From Branchiostoma floridae (taxonomy: Eukaryota > Chordata > Leptocardii > Amphioxiformes > Branchiostomatidae): DNA of 60,127 nucleotides. Numbering within the stretch: position 1 is the first letter of the stretch; each line of letters begins with the position of its first letter. The DNA is taken from positions 12,716 through 72,842 of the forward strand of contig NW_023365881.1 of assembly GCF_000003815.2 (NCBI RefSeq). Reading direction: 5' to 3'. Position numbers and translations under genes: made by a program. The notes below the pieces were generated by a model. It had not been told where the DNA came from, searched no databases, and saw only the letters and a program-made list of their open reading frames with translations. Positions 32,632 through 44,987 of this stretch are shown piece after piece.

Positions 32632-33521
32632 CGCTTTTCTGATGTGGGAAAAAAGTGGCAGATGGAAAAGACTTAAACCTGACAAATGTGTTGTCCCAAT
32701 GGAATAGATGTTTGTTTGTTTGTTTGTTGTAGACACTGCCCCAGTAACATGATAGTTGGTGTGTGTTACTGAGTTGTTGTTTTTCTGGTGTGACTATGTT
32801 GCCTATGTTAACGTTGTTGCTACAGGCTCCTAGTCCTCTGTGGGAAGGGTGATACTTTTAGATTTAACGTTACATAGTCCACATTTAAACAGCTACCACA
32901 TTATCATCATTCAAAGCCAAAGCCTGGCTCTCCCTCGGAGATCCATTCTCTGTGAACTAATGTGATTTTCTTTGTGTACAGATTGTTTATATTACGTATA
33001 TGATGTAAATTTGTAACCGTTTTGCTTATACAATGTAAGTTAATGCTAGTGATTTTATATTAACAATGTTTATTGCAACAATTGTATTTGTAATATGTAT
33101 GTATTCTTCTCTCCCAGGGTTAGCCCTTGGCAATAGCCTACGGCTAGTTGGGCAGCCCTGGCTGTATGCATACTTTGCATTATAGGTACGCATTACATGA
33201 TACAGCTCAAAAATTTCATAACAATATCCACAGATTTCATCGTACTCATCATTTGTTATAGAGAACTCATTGAGTTCGTCAGGCCAGGTAGGAACAAGGT
33301 AGTTCCCTTTTAGGCCGTTTTACGTCCCTTCCGAAAGACGATAGCAATCCCTTACAACATGTCCGAGCCGAGCCGACCCTAGGCCACGGAGACATGGTGT
33401 TTTAGTTGTCAACAATGAAAGTTACACATTCAGGTAGTCAGATTTACCTAAAATCAGTTAAGCAAGCAACTGGATATAATTTTGGAAACGGCCAGACGTT
33501 TCAGATAGCATCCACTACATA

Positions 33522-33772
33522 AGCCTTCTCACACTAGTTACCACGCATGCGCGGGTGAAAGGAACTCTGGGTAATATGTCAGAGTTGAAGGCACATAGAA
33601 AATGGTCTAGAAAATCAACATTCTGCCATTTTGCAGGCGTCATTACGTTCGGACATTGTTACGCAACAATGGTAGAGACGTAAGACTGTTTACGTCTGTG
33701 TGCCTTCAACTTTGACATATTACCCAGAGTTCCTTTCACCCACGCATGCGCGTTGACTAGTGTGAGAAGGCT
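33522..33772. mobile_element. M1 palindromic MITE
   Basis: Same ends and TA flanks as the copy at 8,679. It sits at the same position in intron 1 of ZF-6, so it predates the unit duplication. Confidence 0.75.
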
Positions 33773-34048
33773 TATGTCGTCAGTGTCATCAAGGACTGAG
33801 CAGATATGTTTTTATGAAATGTAACAGATGTTACCCGAAACGTTTGACCGTTTCCAAAATCATATACAGTTGAGTAACTGCTATTTCGCGTATTTTTGGT
33901 CTCTTCGAAATGTGTGTGCACAGAGCATTGCCCCCCTCCCCACCCATCCGCAGACGTACGCGCAATATCTTTAAAACAGATAAAGGGCGTTTCATTCACG
34001 ACTCTTTAAACATTGACAAAGACTTCACAAGGCGGTTGACACTCTTAC

Positions 34049-34240
34049 CTCGTCCGTGTTGTCTGGAAGTACCGTAAAAATTGCGTCTTTCGTACTGGAA
34101 CAAAGCGACACTGCACTAGTCACATCCGGGGTTGTGCGAAGGTGAAAGGTCAAAGTTTACGCAAACCCGATTACCCCAGCTCGTGACCTCAGTAACAAAT
34201 CGCAGATCGACGGAGTTGCGGTAGGAATAAATGTGTAGTA
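34049..34240 (-). promoter_or_regulatory. ZF-6 non-coding first exon and core promoter
   Basis: Donor GTAAGAGTG at 34,048. An AAGTATATAATAGCG TATA-like element lies at 34,270-34,256. The G-rich block is at 33,929-33,952. Confidence 0.6.
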
Positions 34241-34544
34241 AAATTGCAACCTCAACGCTATTATATACTTACTTTGCGTTATCAAAGTCTTTTTTGGGAT
34301 TAGGAATTAGTGTTAATCGTGATTGCAATACACCGATTTTACACGTTCTGTTACATCAGTTCACGTATTCATTATAACGTTAATAATAATGGAAAGTTTA
34401 TTTGCGATTTCTTACCGGAGGGCTAATTGCAACAAGGTATTCAATATATGCAATTGTCACTTAAATGAACGCAAATCCCTCTCTTATTTTTACCGTATAA
34501 TAAAACGTAGAATCAATCAAAGGTAGTCGTTTATAACAAAAACA

Positions 34545-34550
34545 TTTATT
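34545..34550 (-). terminator. poly(A) signal of ZF-7
   Basis: Minus-strand GAGGAATAAATG, same context as after ZF-3, about 0.9 kb after the ZF-7 stop. Confidence 0.6.
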
Positions 34551-35466
34551 CCTCAAAACTGAACATGGATGTTAGTGTATCCCACAATTCGTGCTCAGAG
34601 AAATTGATGGTTAAAAAGTATGTTTTCACATTGTTGATACTAAAAAGAGGAAACCGGTATCGAAGGTCCTCCCATATTACTGAGCGATTATGAACAGAAT
34701 TGTTACACGTTTCAATCATAAAGGCCTTTTTTAAGCCGTCCTGTTAAAACTCACAGAAAACGTCAAACATACAGCTGTATACACACATTGCTAACTGCAT
34801 TACATCATGGAATACAACAATCGTGTACAAGTAGTGCATTTAATAGTGGATACATATTTATCCAAACTTTAACGTAACAAAAACGTGTGTTAGTGCTAAT
34901 ACTGGATATCAAATAGTTCACCGAGACACAAACGTTGAGAAAATGACATTATGTTATATTCTAGATTCATGCTAATAAAGACATAAAAAAAACCTGTACT
35001 GATAAACATATTTTGCAATATCTTCTAACACGTCTATTCTTTATCAGATAAGAGGTCACAATTCTTTTTTTCAACAACAAGAGAAGATTTTGGTCCAAGG
35101 AAAATATGAACCTACATCGTAACTATGAAAACATGCTCCGGGGCTGGGAAGCATGTTGGAAGACTACAATCTTCATCTTTCTGGCGTTGCAGAAGGATAA
35201 ACTTTTCAGGACAATCTGACCCTACCATGTAAATCAGAACACAAAAATCAGTAAGAAGGGTCAGATGCTACTAACATGTTCTTCTAAATGGAAATACCAA
35301 CGGGATTTCTGTGCTGCGAAACAGTCATATTACTCTGATTTGTTTTTTGCCCCATACCCACCCTTCCCACACATGTAGGGCTTCTCGCAAGTGTGTTTTG
35401 TTACATGGATGTCCAAGGGGCTTTTATGCGAGGCAGAATAGTTGCACTGGTCATACTTGTAGGGTT

Positions 35467-36972
35467 TTATGTGGCGTGAGTTTTGATATGTACGGACAGT
35501 TCATCCTTTGTAGCTGCACTGTACCCGCATTTATCACACATGTAGGGTTTCTCCTGGGCATGTTCTCTAAGGTGGTCCTCTAAGGAATATTTCCTTGTTG
35601 CAGAATAGTCACACTGGCTACACTTGAACTTGAAGGGTTTCTCTCTAGTGTGTCTCAATACATGTTGGTCCAAGTGTGATTTCCGTGCTGCCACATAGTC
35701 ACACTGGTCACACTTGTAGGGTTTGTCACCTGTGTGGGTTCTCATGTGTATGAATAGGTCGGATTTGCTAGCTGTTCTGTACCCACACTCACCACACATG
35801 TAGGGTTTCTCTCCAGTGTGTTTCAATAGATGAATGTCCAAAAGGGATTTCCGTGCTGCAGAATAGTCACACTGGTCACATTTGTAGGGTTTTTCCCCTG
35901 TGTGAGTTCTCATGTGTTTCGATAGGTGAGACTTCTGAGCTGCCCTGTACCCACACTCCCCACACATGTAGGGTTTCTCACCAGTGTGTTTTGTTATGTG
36001 GTCCTCCAAATGGGATTTCTCACCAGTATGAGTTCTCATATGGTTTAATAAAGTAAATTTCCGAGCTGTTCTGAACCCACACTCCCCACACATGAAGGGT
36101 TTCTCTCCAGTGTGTTTTGTTAGATGTCGGACAAAATCACATTTTTGTGCAGCAGAATAGTCACACTGGTCACACTTGTAGGGTTTTTCTCCGGTATGAG
36201 TTCTCATATGTTTGGATAAGTGAGACCTGTCAGCTGTCCTGTACCCACACTCCCCGCACATGTAGGGTTTCTCACCGGTGTGTTTCAATAGATGACTGTC
36301 CAAATGATATTTCTGTGTTGCAGAATAGTCACACTGGTCACACTTGTAGGGTCTTTTTCCTGTGTGTTTTGCTAGATGGGAGTCCAAATAGTATTTCCGA
36401 ACTGCAGAATAGTCACACTGGTCACACTTGTAGGGTTTCTCTCCTGTGTGGGTTTTCATATGTCTGGACAAATGAGACTTGCGAGCTGTCCTGTACCCAC
36501 ACTCCCCGCACATATAGGGTTTCTCACCGGTGTGTTTTGTAAGATGTCGGTCCAAATGGGATTTCCGTGCAGCAGAATAGTCACACTGGTCACACTTGTA
36601 GGGCTTTTCACCAGTGTGAGTTCTCATATGTCTGGATAGGTGAGACTTCTTTGCTGTCCTGAACCCACACTCCCCACACATGAAGGGTTTCTCAGTATTG
36701 ACTTCAGGCATGCGACTATCCACCCGTTCTAGCTGTGATGACGAGCCAGTTTCCCTGACCTTCCCATCAAACGTTTCCTGGCATGAAACTGGTTCTTCCC
36801 AGTCCTGCTGCCGGCCCGCATCTGCTGTCTGGCCCTCCCTGCTGCTGGTCTTGACCTCAGGGTGGCCAGTGAGCAGACCTTCAGTCTCGTTCCCAGGGTG
36901 GCTAGGGCCAAGATCTTCAGTCTCGTTCCCAGGGTGGCAAGGACGTAGACCTTCCGAACTGGGATCAGCCAT
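35467..36972 (-). CDS. ZF-7: GHPGNET zinc-finger protein with 14 fingers and one half-deleted finger
   Basis: Acceptor CCCACATCAG, exon from 36,979, ATG at 36,972, 501 residues. Order: MADPSSEGLRPC, three GHPGNETE-type units, linker SREGQTADAGRQQDWEE..SSQLERVDSRMPEVNTEKP, then fingers. Between fingers 8 and 9 a remnant TGEKSHLEDHITKH keeps both His but has lost both Cys. Relative to ZF-6, 14 codons are missing in frame. One extra B-class finger (AVRKYYLDSH) is present relative to ZF-6. The last finger CDKCGYSAATKDELSVHIKTH matches the conserved C-terminal finger of ZF-5. First exon at 38,074. ZF-2 is its near-copy. Nuclear DNA binding is inferred. Confidence 0.88.
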   Translation of the reverse strand: MADPSSEGLRPCHPGNETEDLGPSHPGNETEGLLTGHPEVKTSSREGQTADAGRQQDWEEPVSCQETFDGKVRETGSSSQLERVDSRMPEVNTEKPFMCGECGFRTAKKSHLSRHMRTHTGEKPYKCDQCDYSAARKSHLDRHLTKHTGEKPYMCGECGYRTARKSHLSRHMKTHTGEKPYKCDQCDYSAVRKYYLDSHLAKHTGKRPYKCDQCDYSATQKYHLDSHLLKHTGEKPYMCGECGYRTADRSHLSKHMRTHTGEKPYKCDQCDYSAAQKCDFVRHLTKHTGEKPFMCGECGFRTARKFTLLNHMRTHTGEKSHLEDHITKHTGEKPYMCGECGYRAAQKSHLSKHMRTHTGEKPYKCDQCDYSAARKSLLDIHLLKHTGEKPYMCGECGYRTASKSDLFIHMRTHTGDKPYKCDQCDYVAARKSHLDQHVLRHTREKPFKFKCSQCDYSATRKYSLEDHLREHAQEKPYMCDKCGYSAATKDELSVHIKTHAT

Positions 36973-37527
36973 CGCTTTTCTGATGTGGGAAAAAATGACA
37001 GATGGAAAAGACTTAAACCTTGCAGCCGTGTTTTCCTACAATGTAAGTTAATGCTAGTGATTTTATATTAACAATGTTTATTGCAACAATTGTATTTGTA
37101 ATATGTATGTATTCTTCTCTCCCAGGGTTAGCCCTTGGCAATAGCCTACGGCTAGTTGGGCAGCCCTGGCTGGATGCATACTTTGCATTATAGGTACGCA
37201 TTACATGATACAGCTCAAAAATTTCATTACAATATCCACAGATTTCATCGTACTCATCATTTGTTATAGAGAACTCATTGAGTTCGTCAGGCCAGGTAGG
37301 AACATGGTAGTTCCCTTTTAGGCCGTTTTACGTCCCTTCCGAAAGACGATAGCAATCCCTTACAACATGTCCGAGCCGAGCCGACCCTGGGCCACGGAGG
37401 CATGATGTTTTTAGTTGTCAATGAAAGTTACACATTCAGGTAATCAGATTTACCTAAAATCAGTTAAGCAAGCAACTGGATATAATTTTGGAAACGGCCA
37501 GACGTTTCAGATAGCCTCCACTACATA

Positions 37528-37787
37528 AGCCTTCTCACACTAGTTACCACGCATGCGCGGGTGAAAGGAACTCTGGGTAATATGTCAGAGTTGAAGGCAC
37601 ATCTAGAAAATGGTCTAGAAAATCAACATTCTGCCATTTTGCAGGCGTCATTACGTTCGGACATTGTTACGCAAATCGAAACAATGGTAGAGACGTAAGA
37701 CTGTTTACGTCTGTGTGCCTTCAACTTTGACATATTACCCAGAGTTCCTTTCACCCACGCATGCGTGTTGACTAGTGTGAGAAGGCT
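37528..37787. mobile_element. M1 palindromic MITE
   Basis: TA-flanked, in the same place within intron 1 of ZF-7 as in ZF-2 and ZF-6. Confidence 0.75.
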
Positions 37788-38073
37788 TATGTCGTCAGTG
37801 TCATCAAGGACTGAGCAGATATGTTGAAGATGTTTTTATGAAATGTAGCAGATGCTACCCGAAACTTTTGACCGTTTCCAAAATCATATCCAGTTGAGTA
37901 ACTGCTATTTCGCGTATTTTTAGGTCTCTTGGAAATGTTTGAGCACAGAGCACTGCCCCCCTCCCCACCCATCCGCAGACGTACGCACAATATCTTAAAA
38001 ACAGATAAAGGGGGTTTCATTCACGACTCTTTAAACAATAACAAAGACTTCATAAGACGGTTGACACTCTTAC

Positions 38074-38262
38074 CTCGTCCGTGTTGTCTGGAAGTACCGT
38101 AAAAATCGCGTCTTTCGTACTGGAATAAAGGAACACTGCACTAGTCACATCCGGGGTTGTGCGAAGGTGAAAGGTCATAGGTTATGAAAACCTGATTACC
38201 TCAGCTCGTGACCTCTGAGCAGATCGCAAATTGACGGAGTTGCGGTAGGAATAAATGTGTAG
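38074..38262 (-). promoter_or_regulatory. ZF-7 non-coding first exon and core promoter
   Basis: Nearly identical to the ZF-2 module at 9,226. Donor GTAAGAGTG at 38,073; G-rich block at about 37,955-37,975. Confidence 0.6.
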
Positions 38263-38521
38263 TAAAATTGCAACCTCAACGCTACCATATACATATTTTG
38301 CATTATCAAAGTCTTTTCTTTAGGTAAGAAATACGTGTTAATCGTGATTGTAATACATTGACACCCTTTCTGTAACATCATTTCACGTATTCAATATACT
38401 TCAAGGAAAGGGACAATTGTACGTGGATTCAGTACGCAAATCTCTCTCTTATTTTTGCAGTATACCAATAATATAGAATCAATCAAAGGTACTCGTTTAT
38501 ATAAAATCTATAAGAAAAACA

Positions 38522-38527
38522 TTTATT
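38522..38527 (-). terminator. poly(A) signal of ZF-8
   Basis: AATAAA on the minus strand in the shared GAGGAATAAATG context, about 1 kb after the ZF-8 stop. Confidence 0.6.
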
Positions 38528-39417
38528 CCTCAAAACTGAACATGAATGTTAGTGTACCCCACAATTCGTGCTCAGAGAAATTAATGGTTGAAAGTATGTT
38601 TTCATATTGTTGTTGATTTCGATCTAATAATAACAAAAGGAAAACCTAATACTTTTCAATCATAAAGCCGAGTACTGTTAAAATTCACAGAAAAAAACTC
38701 CCCCTACACAGCTGCATATACACGTTGCATACTGCATTACATCATAGAATACAATGACAAATCATGTAACAGTAGACCTTTTAATAGTGGATACATATTT
38801 GTGCAAACTTTGATATATATGTAACGTGTATGTTAGTGCTAAAACTAGAAATCAAATAGTGTGCAGAGACACGAACATAAAAAAAATGATAATTTGTTAC
38901 ATTCTACATTCATGTTAATAAGGATTTAAGTAAAGCGTCCAACGAAAAATAAATCCTATCATCTACGCTATCTTATACCAAATACATTACAGTACAAACC
39001 AAGTCAGTTTATACGCCTTACACTCATCATACATGTGAGATTTCTTTCCATTCGGCTTTCCCACCGGGTCATCGAAAATAGGATTTGAGTAAGGCGTACA
39101 GTGACACTTCAATTACCCTTGATCAGATAAGAGGTAACAAGTCTTTGCGAGAACAACAGAAGACTTTTGGTCCAAGGCAAAAACGGAATTGCAATATGTC
39201 CTAAAAGCATGTATGAACAAACAGATGTTATTCATCATCTAAGCTATCATATACCAATTATATTACTTCTACACGTTCTTCATATATTAGGGTCATCCAA
39301 AGGGGCTTTCTGTGCTGAAGTATAGTCGCACTGGTCACACCTGTCAGGTTTTTATGCTGTGTGAGTTTTGATCTGTTTCGGAAAGCTCATTCTTTCTAGC
39401 TGCCCTGTCACTGGTCA

Positions 39418-41650
<2,233 letters not shown>

Positions 41651-42032
41651 TTCTTTTCTGTTGTGGAATAAAAAATGACAGAAGGAATAAGACATTTTAC
41701 CAGATGCATGTGTAGTCCTAACAGAATGTACTGAATAAAACAGACACAGAGAAGCGATATGTTCAAATCTACTTGCGATCTAACTTAAAATCTACAAAAT
41801 TTGAAAGATTTGAGAGGCAGCCAGATATAACCTGTGCTGCGTGGTCACGGAAGGTGTCGACTCTGAGACTGTATGGTAAACGGATTGGGAAAGATTTCTA
41901 TTTCGTGCATAATTGCGCCCCATTACGCAACTGCCCTTCTAGTGTGAGCCGGCTGCATTTCTGTGACCTCCGCAGAGCGGCGTTCCAAAGTGGTCGTGAG
42001 AGGGCGATGCGCCGACGGGATTTTGTTGTTTT

Positions 42033-42287
42033 TCAATATTTTGTGGCTTGTACCCTGAACTCGAACATATCCGTTTTTGGTATTTCTAAAGTGCACCCTA
42101 CTATATTGTTTTCCGCGTCGAAGCCAGTCACCTTGAGGCCCTTGACTATAGAAATCCCCATAGGCCGAAAACTGTGTTCTGCTACCTTAATTGAACATTC
42201 TTCTGTAACTTGTATTCCTGTCAAGTTATTACAACACAATAGGTCAAGTTTGATTTGCACCGATAAAAATTGTTGTGAAAACGACAA
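42033..42287 (-). other. unexplained 84-codon open frame in ZF-8 intron 1
   Basis: The frame contains CSIKVAEHSFRPMGISIVKG and ends in VQATKY. Its central part (VAEHSFRP..I..KG) is partly conserved, with indels, on the minus strand of 43,960-44,060. No family is recognised. It could be a decayed transposon or exon. The opposite strand is also open (41,773-42,291) but looks like a shadow. Confidence 0.3.
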
Positions 42288-42532
42288 ATGAAAAGTCTGC
42301 AGAAAATTTAAGGAGCATTGTGCGCCGACAAAGACTTTTCAAACCTTCAAAGACTTTCAACCTTCACATGAAACCATTCTGCAACCTTGGGACATGTATG
42401 TGCACAGAGCACCGCCCCCCTCCCCACCCATCCTCACAAGATCGTGCAGTATCAGCAGGATAGATAAAAGGGGGTTCACTCACTACTCTTTAAATAAAGA
42501 CAAAGACTTCGTGAGTAGGTTAACATTCTTAC

Positions 42533-42735
42533 CTCGTCCGTGTTGTGTAGAAGTACCGTAAAATTCGTGTCTGTCGTACTAGAGAGAGGCGGGAATTGCG
42601 GAACATAACACCAAACTCGCCACATCCGGGGTCTTCCGAAGGTGAAAGGTCAAAATGGTGCAAACCTGATAACCCAGTTCACTCGGTAACCGATCGCAGA
42701 TTGACGAATTTGGGCTTGGAATAAATGTGTAGTAA
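42533..42735 (-). promoter_or_regulatory. ZF-8 non-coding first exon and core promoter
   Basis: Donor GTAAGAATG at 42,532, a slight variant of the usual GTAAGAGTG. G-rich block at 42,412-42,433. A GATATAATACCG TATA-like stretch lies near 42,753-42,764. Confidence 0.55.
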
Positions 42736-42889
42736 AATCGTGGTCTTAACGGTATTATATCTTCATCGCATTATCTATGTCTTCTAATTCTAGTGGAAGT
42801 AAGTGCGTTTTTTTAAATTTCTTGATGATTTACAGCATTTTACCCTTTCTGCTACATATTCAATATGTCGCTGTCTTGGAATGGTTAAC

Positions 42890-43055
42890 GCCCAGGCGAG
42901 TAAACTGGAAAGACAGGTTTGCAACACTTAAAGGATTAAAGTATTTCACCTTCGGAAAACCCCGGATGTGTCGAGTTGGCGTTCTGTTCCGCTGTTCCTG
43001 CCTCTAGTACGTCGGAGACACGATTTTTACAATCCCTCCTCACAACACGGACCAG
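42890..43055 (+). promoter_or_regulatory. ZF-9 non-coding first exon
   Basis: A CCCCGGATGTGTCGAGTTGG block, then CACGATTTTTACAATCCC and ACACGGACCAG before donor GTGAGAGTG at 43,056. Compared with the other modules it uses CCAG rather than CGAG, and GTGAGA. The G-rich block follows at 43,157-43,182. Confidence 0.55.
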
Positions 43056-43196
43056 GTGAGAGTGTTAATCGACCCATGAAGTCTTTGTGTTTGTTGAAAG
43101 AGTCGTGATTGTAACCCCCTATATCTATCTTGCAGATACTTCATGATCTTCTGTGAATGGGTGTGGGAGGGGGGGTGGGCGGTGCTCTGGCTGTTT

Positions 43197-43510
43197 AAAC
43201 CTTTATTTATTCATGAAAGCTCAACTCGTCCGGCAGGGTGCTTTTCATTGAGGTCATGAGGGAAGAGGCAAGAGTCAGACATAGTATATAACAGCAAGGA
43301 GGTAAAAAAAAACCTCCTTGATAACAGAGATACAGTTACATCGTTTAGAGTCCTTCATATAACTTTAAGTCCTATAAGTCTATATATATACACAGTTTTT
43401 ACATAGATACAAAGAAAGTAACTGTTAGATTCAAGCCCGTTCATTTGGCCGTTCCCATTACTTTAAGAGTTTCTGTGCACTGAGACGTTCCAAGGTTTTA
43501 GGACTCAGTA
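43197..43510 (-). mobile_element. LINE 3' UTR fragment
   Basis: Similar in order to the 3' end of the element at 19,325: TTTATTCATGAAAGCTCAA, GGTGCTTTTCATTGAGGTCATGAGG and, at the far side, CCCGTTCATTTGGCCGTTCC. Only the tail is present. Inside intron 1 of ZF-9. Confidence 0.65.
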
Positions 43511-44190
43511 TATGTGACCTTTGGAGACAACACAGGGTTAGAAGATGTCCCACATATTCCCATTGTAAAGAGGGCGAAAATATTTTTAAAAGTAGATTTT
43601 TTTTTGGGGGGGGGGTCTGTTATTTTGTAGATAGTGCTAGTATTCTCTACTTCAACACATAATGATGCCGTGCTTCATAGACTTAGATAGAGGTAATCTA
43701 CAACAAATTCATCATCATTACAAATTACAAAGAGTCAAATGGCTAAGGATATGAGTATTGTGCTTAAGATGTTCTGGTTCGCGACTTAATTGGTGCCAGT
43801 ATGTGTACATTATCGTTGTTTTATTATCTGTACTCGGAGTCTGATTTTAACATGCACTGCTGATGTTTGTAAAAAATCAACCCAGTGGACATGCTCTAAA
43901 CATTTTACACTGCTAGCTGATTCTCAAGAAAATTGAAAAAAAAATACATGTGTGTGTATATATATTTTATCCGCGTCAACGCCAGTCACCTTGTGATCCT
44001 TTAAATGTAGGAATTCTCAAAGGCCGAAAACTGTGTTCTGCAACCTCAGCAAAGCTGAAAATGACATTATGAGTGGTCTAGAACAGCCAAAGAAGAAAGA
44101 AGGGACAGAACAAGAGGGGTTGGTCACCATTAAATGTGTTGCATAAGAATAAACCAAATAGAGGTTTGTAAGGCTAAACTATGTGAAAGT
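43511..44190. other. intron 1 of ZF-9, no gene
   Basis: AT-rich. Apart from 43,960-44,060, which resembles 42,110-42,190, nothing is recognised. Ends at a gap. Confidence 0.45.
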
Positions 44191-44616
44191 NNNNNNNNNN
44201 NNNNNNNNNNNNNNNNNNNNNNNNNNNNNNNNNNNNNNNNNNNNNNNNNNNNNNNNNNNNNNNNNNNNNNNNNNNNNNNNNNNNNNNNNNNNNNNNNNNN
44301 NNNNNNNNNNNNNNNNNNNNNNNNNNNNNNNNNNNNNNNNNNNNNNNNNNNNNNNNNNNNNNNNNNNNNNNNNNNNNNNNNNNNNNNNNNNNNNNNNNNN
44401 NNNNNNNNNNNNNNNNNNNNNNNNNNNNNNNNNNNNNNNNNNNNNNNNNNNNNNNNNNNNNNNNNNNNNNNNNNNNNNNNNNNNNNNNNNNNNNNNNNNN
44501 NNNNNNNNNNNNNNNNNNNNNNNNNNNNNNNNNNNNNNNNNNNNNNNNNNNNNNNNNNNNNNNNNNNNNNNNNNNNNNNNNNNNNNNNNNNNNNNNNNNN
44601 NNNNNNNNNNNNNNNN
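44191..44616. other. assembly gap, 426 N
   Basis: Hides the exon start and first repeats of ZF-9. Confidence 0.95.
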
Positions 44617-44987
44617 ACTCAAGGTCTGTATTCTGGCCACCCTGGAAACGAGACTGGAGGTCTGTATTCTGGCCACCCTAGGAACGAGACTTACGGTCTG
44701 TATTCTGGCCACCCTGGGAACGAGACTTACGGTCTGTATTCTGGCCACCCTGGGAACGGGACTCAAGGTCTGTATTCTGGCCACCCTGGAAACGAGACTG
44801 GAGGTCTGTATTCTGGCCATCCTGGGAACGAGACTTACGGTCTGTATTCTGGCCACCCTGGGAACGAGACTTACGGTCTGTATTCTGGCCACCCTGGGAA
44901 CGGGACTCAAGGTCTGTATTCTGGCCACCCTGGAAACGAGACTGGAGGTCTGTATTCTGGCCACCCTGGGAACGAGACTGGAGGTCT
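44617..44987 (+). repeat. 36-bp coding minisatellite of ZF-9 with 4-unit higher-order pattern
   Basis: Units encode (T)(Q/G/Y)GLYSGHPGNE. The variable residue follows the order Q, G, Y, Y, Q, G, Y, Y, Q, G, G, so blocks of four units (144 bp) were duplicated together. The right side is lost in a 100-N gap (44,988-45,087). Confidence 0.85.

Noticed and set aside
32629-32736. Upstream extension of the ZF-6 frame to 32,736
   Set aside because: The extra residues are translated intron. A splice acceptor 7 nt before ATG 32,631 and its paralogues fix the start.
41773-42291. 172-codon plus-strand frame in the ZF-8 intron
   Set aside because: No recognisable motif, biased composition and no homologue. 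The opposite strand looks more protein-like and even that is weak.
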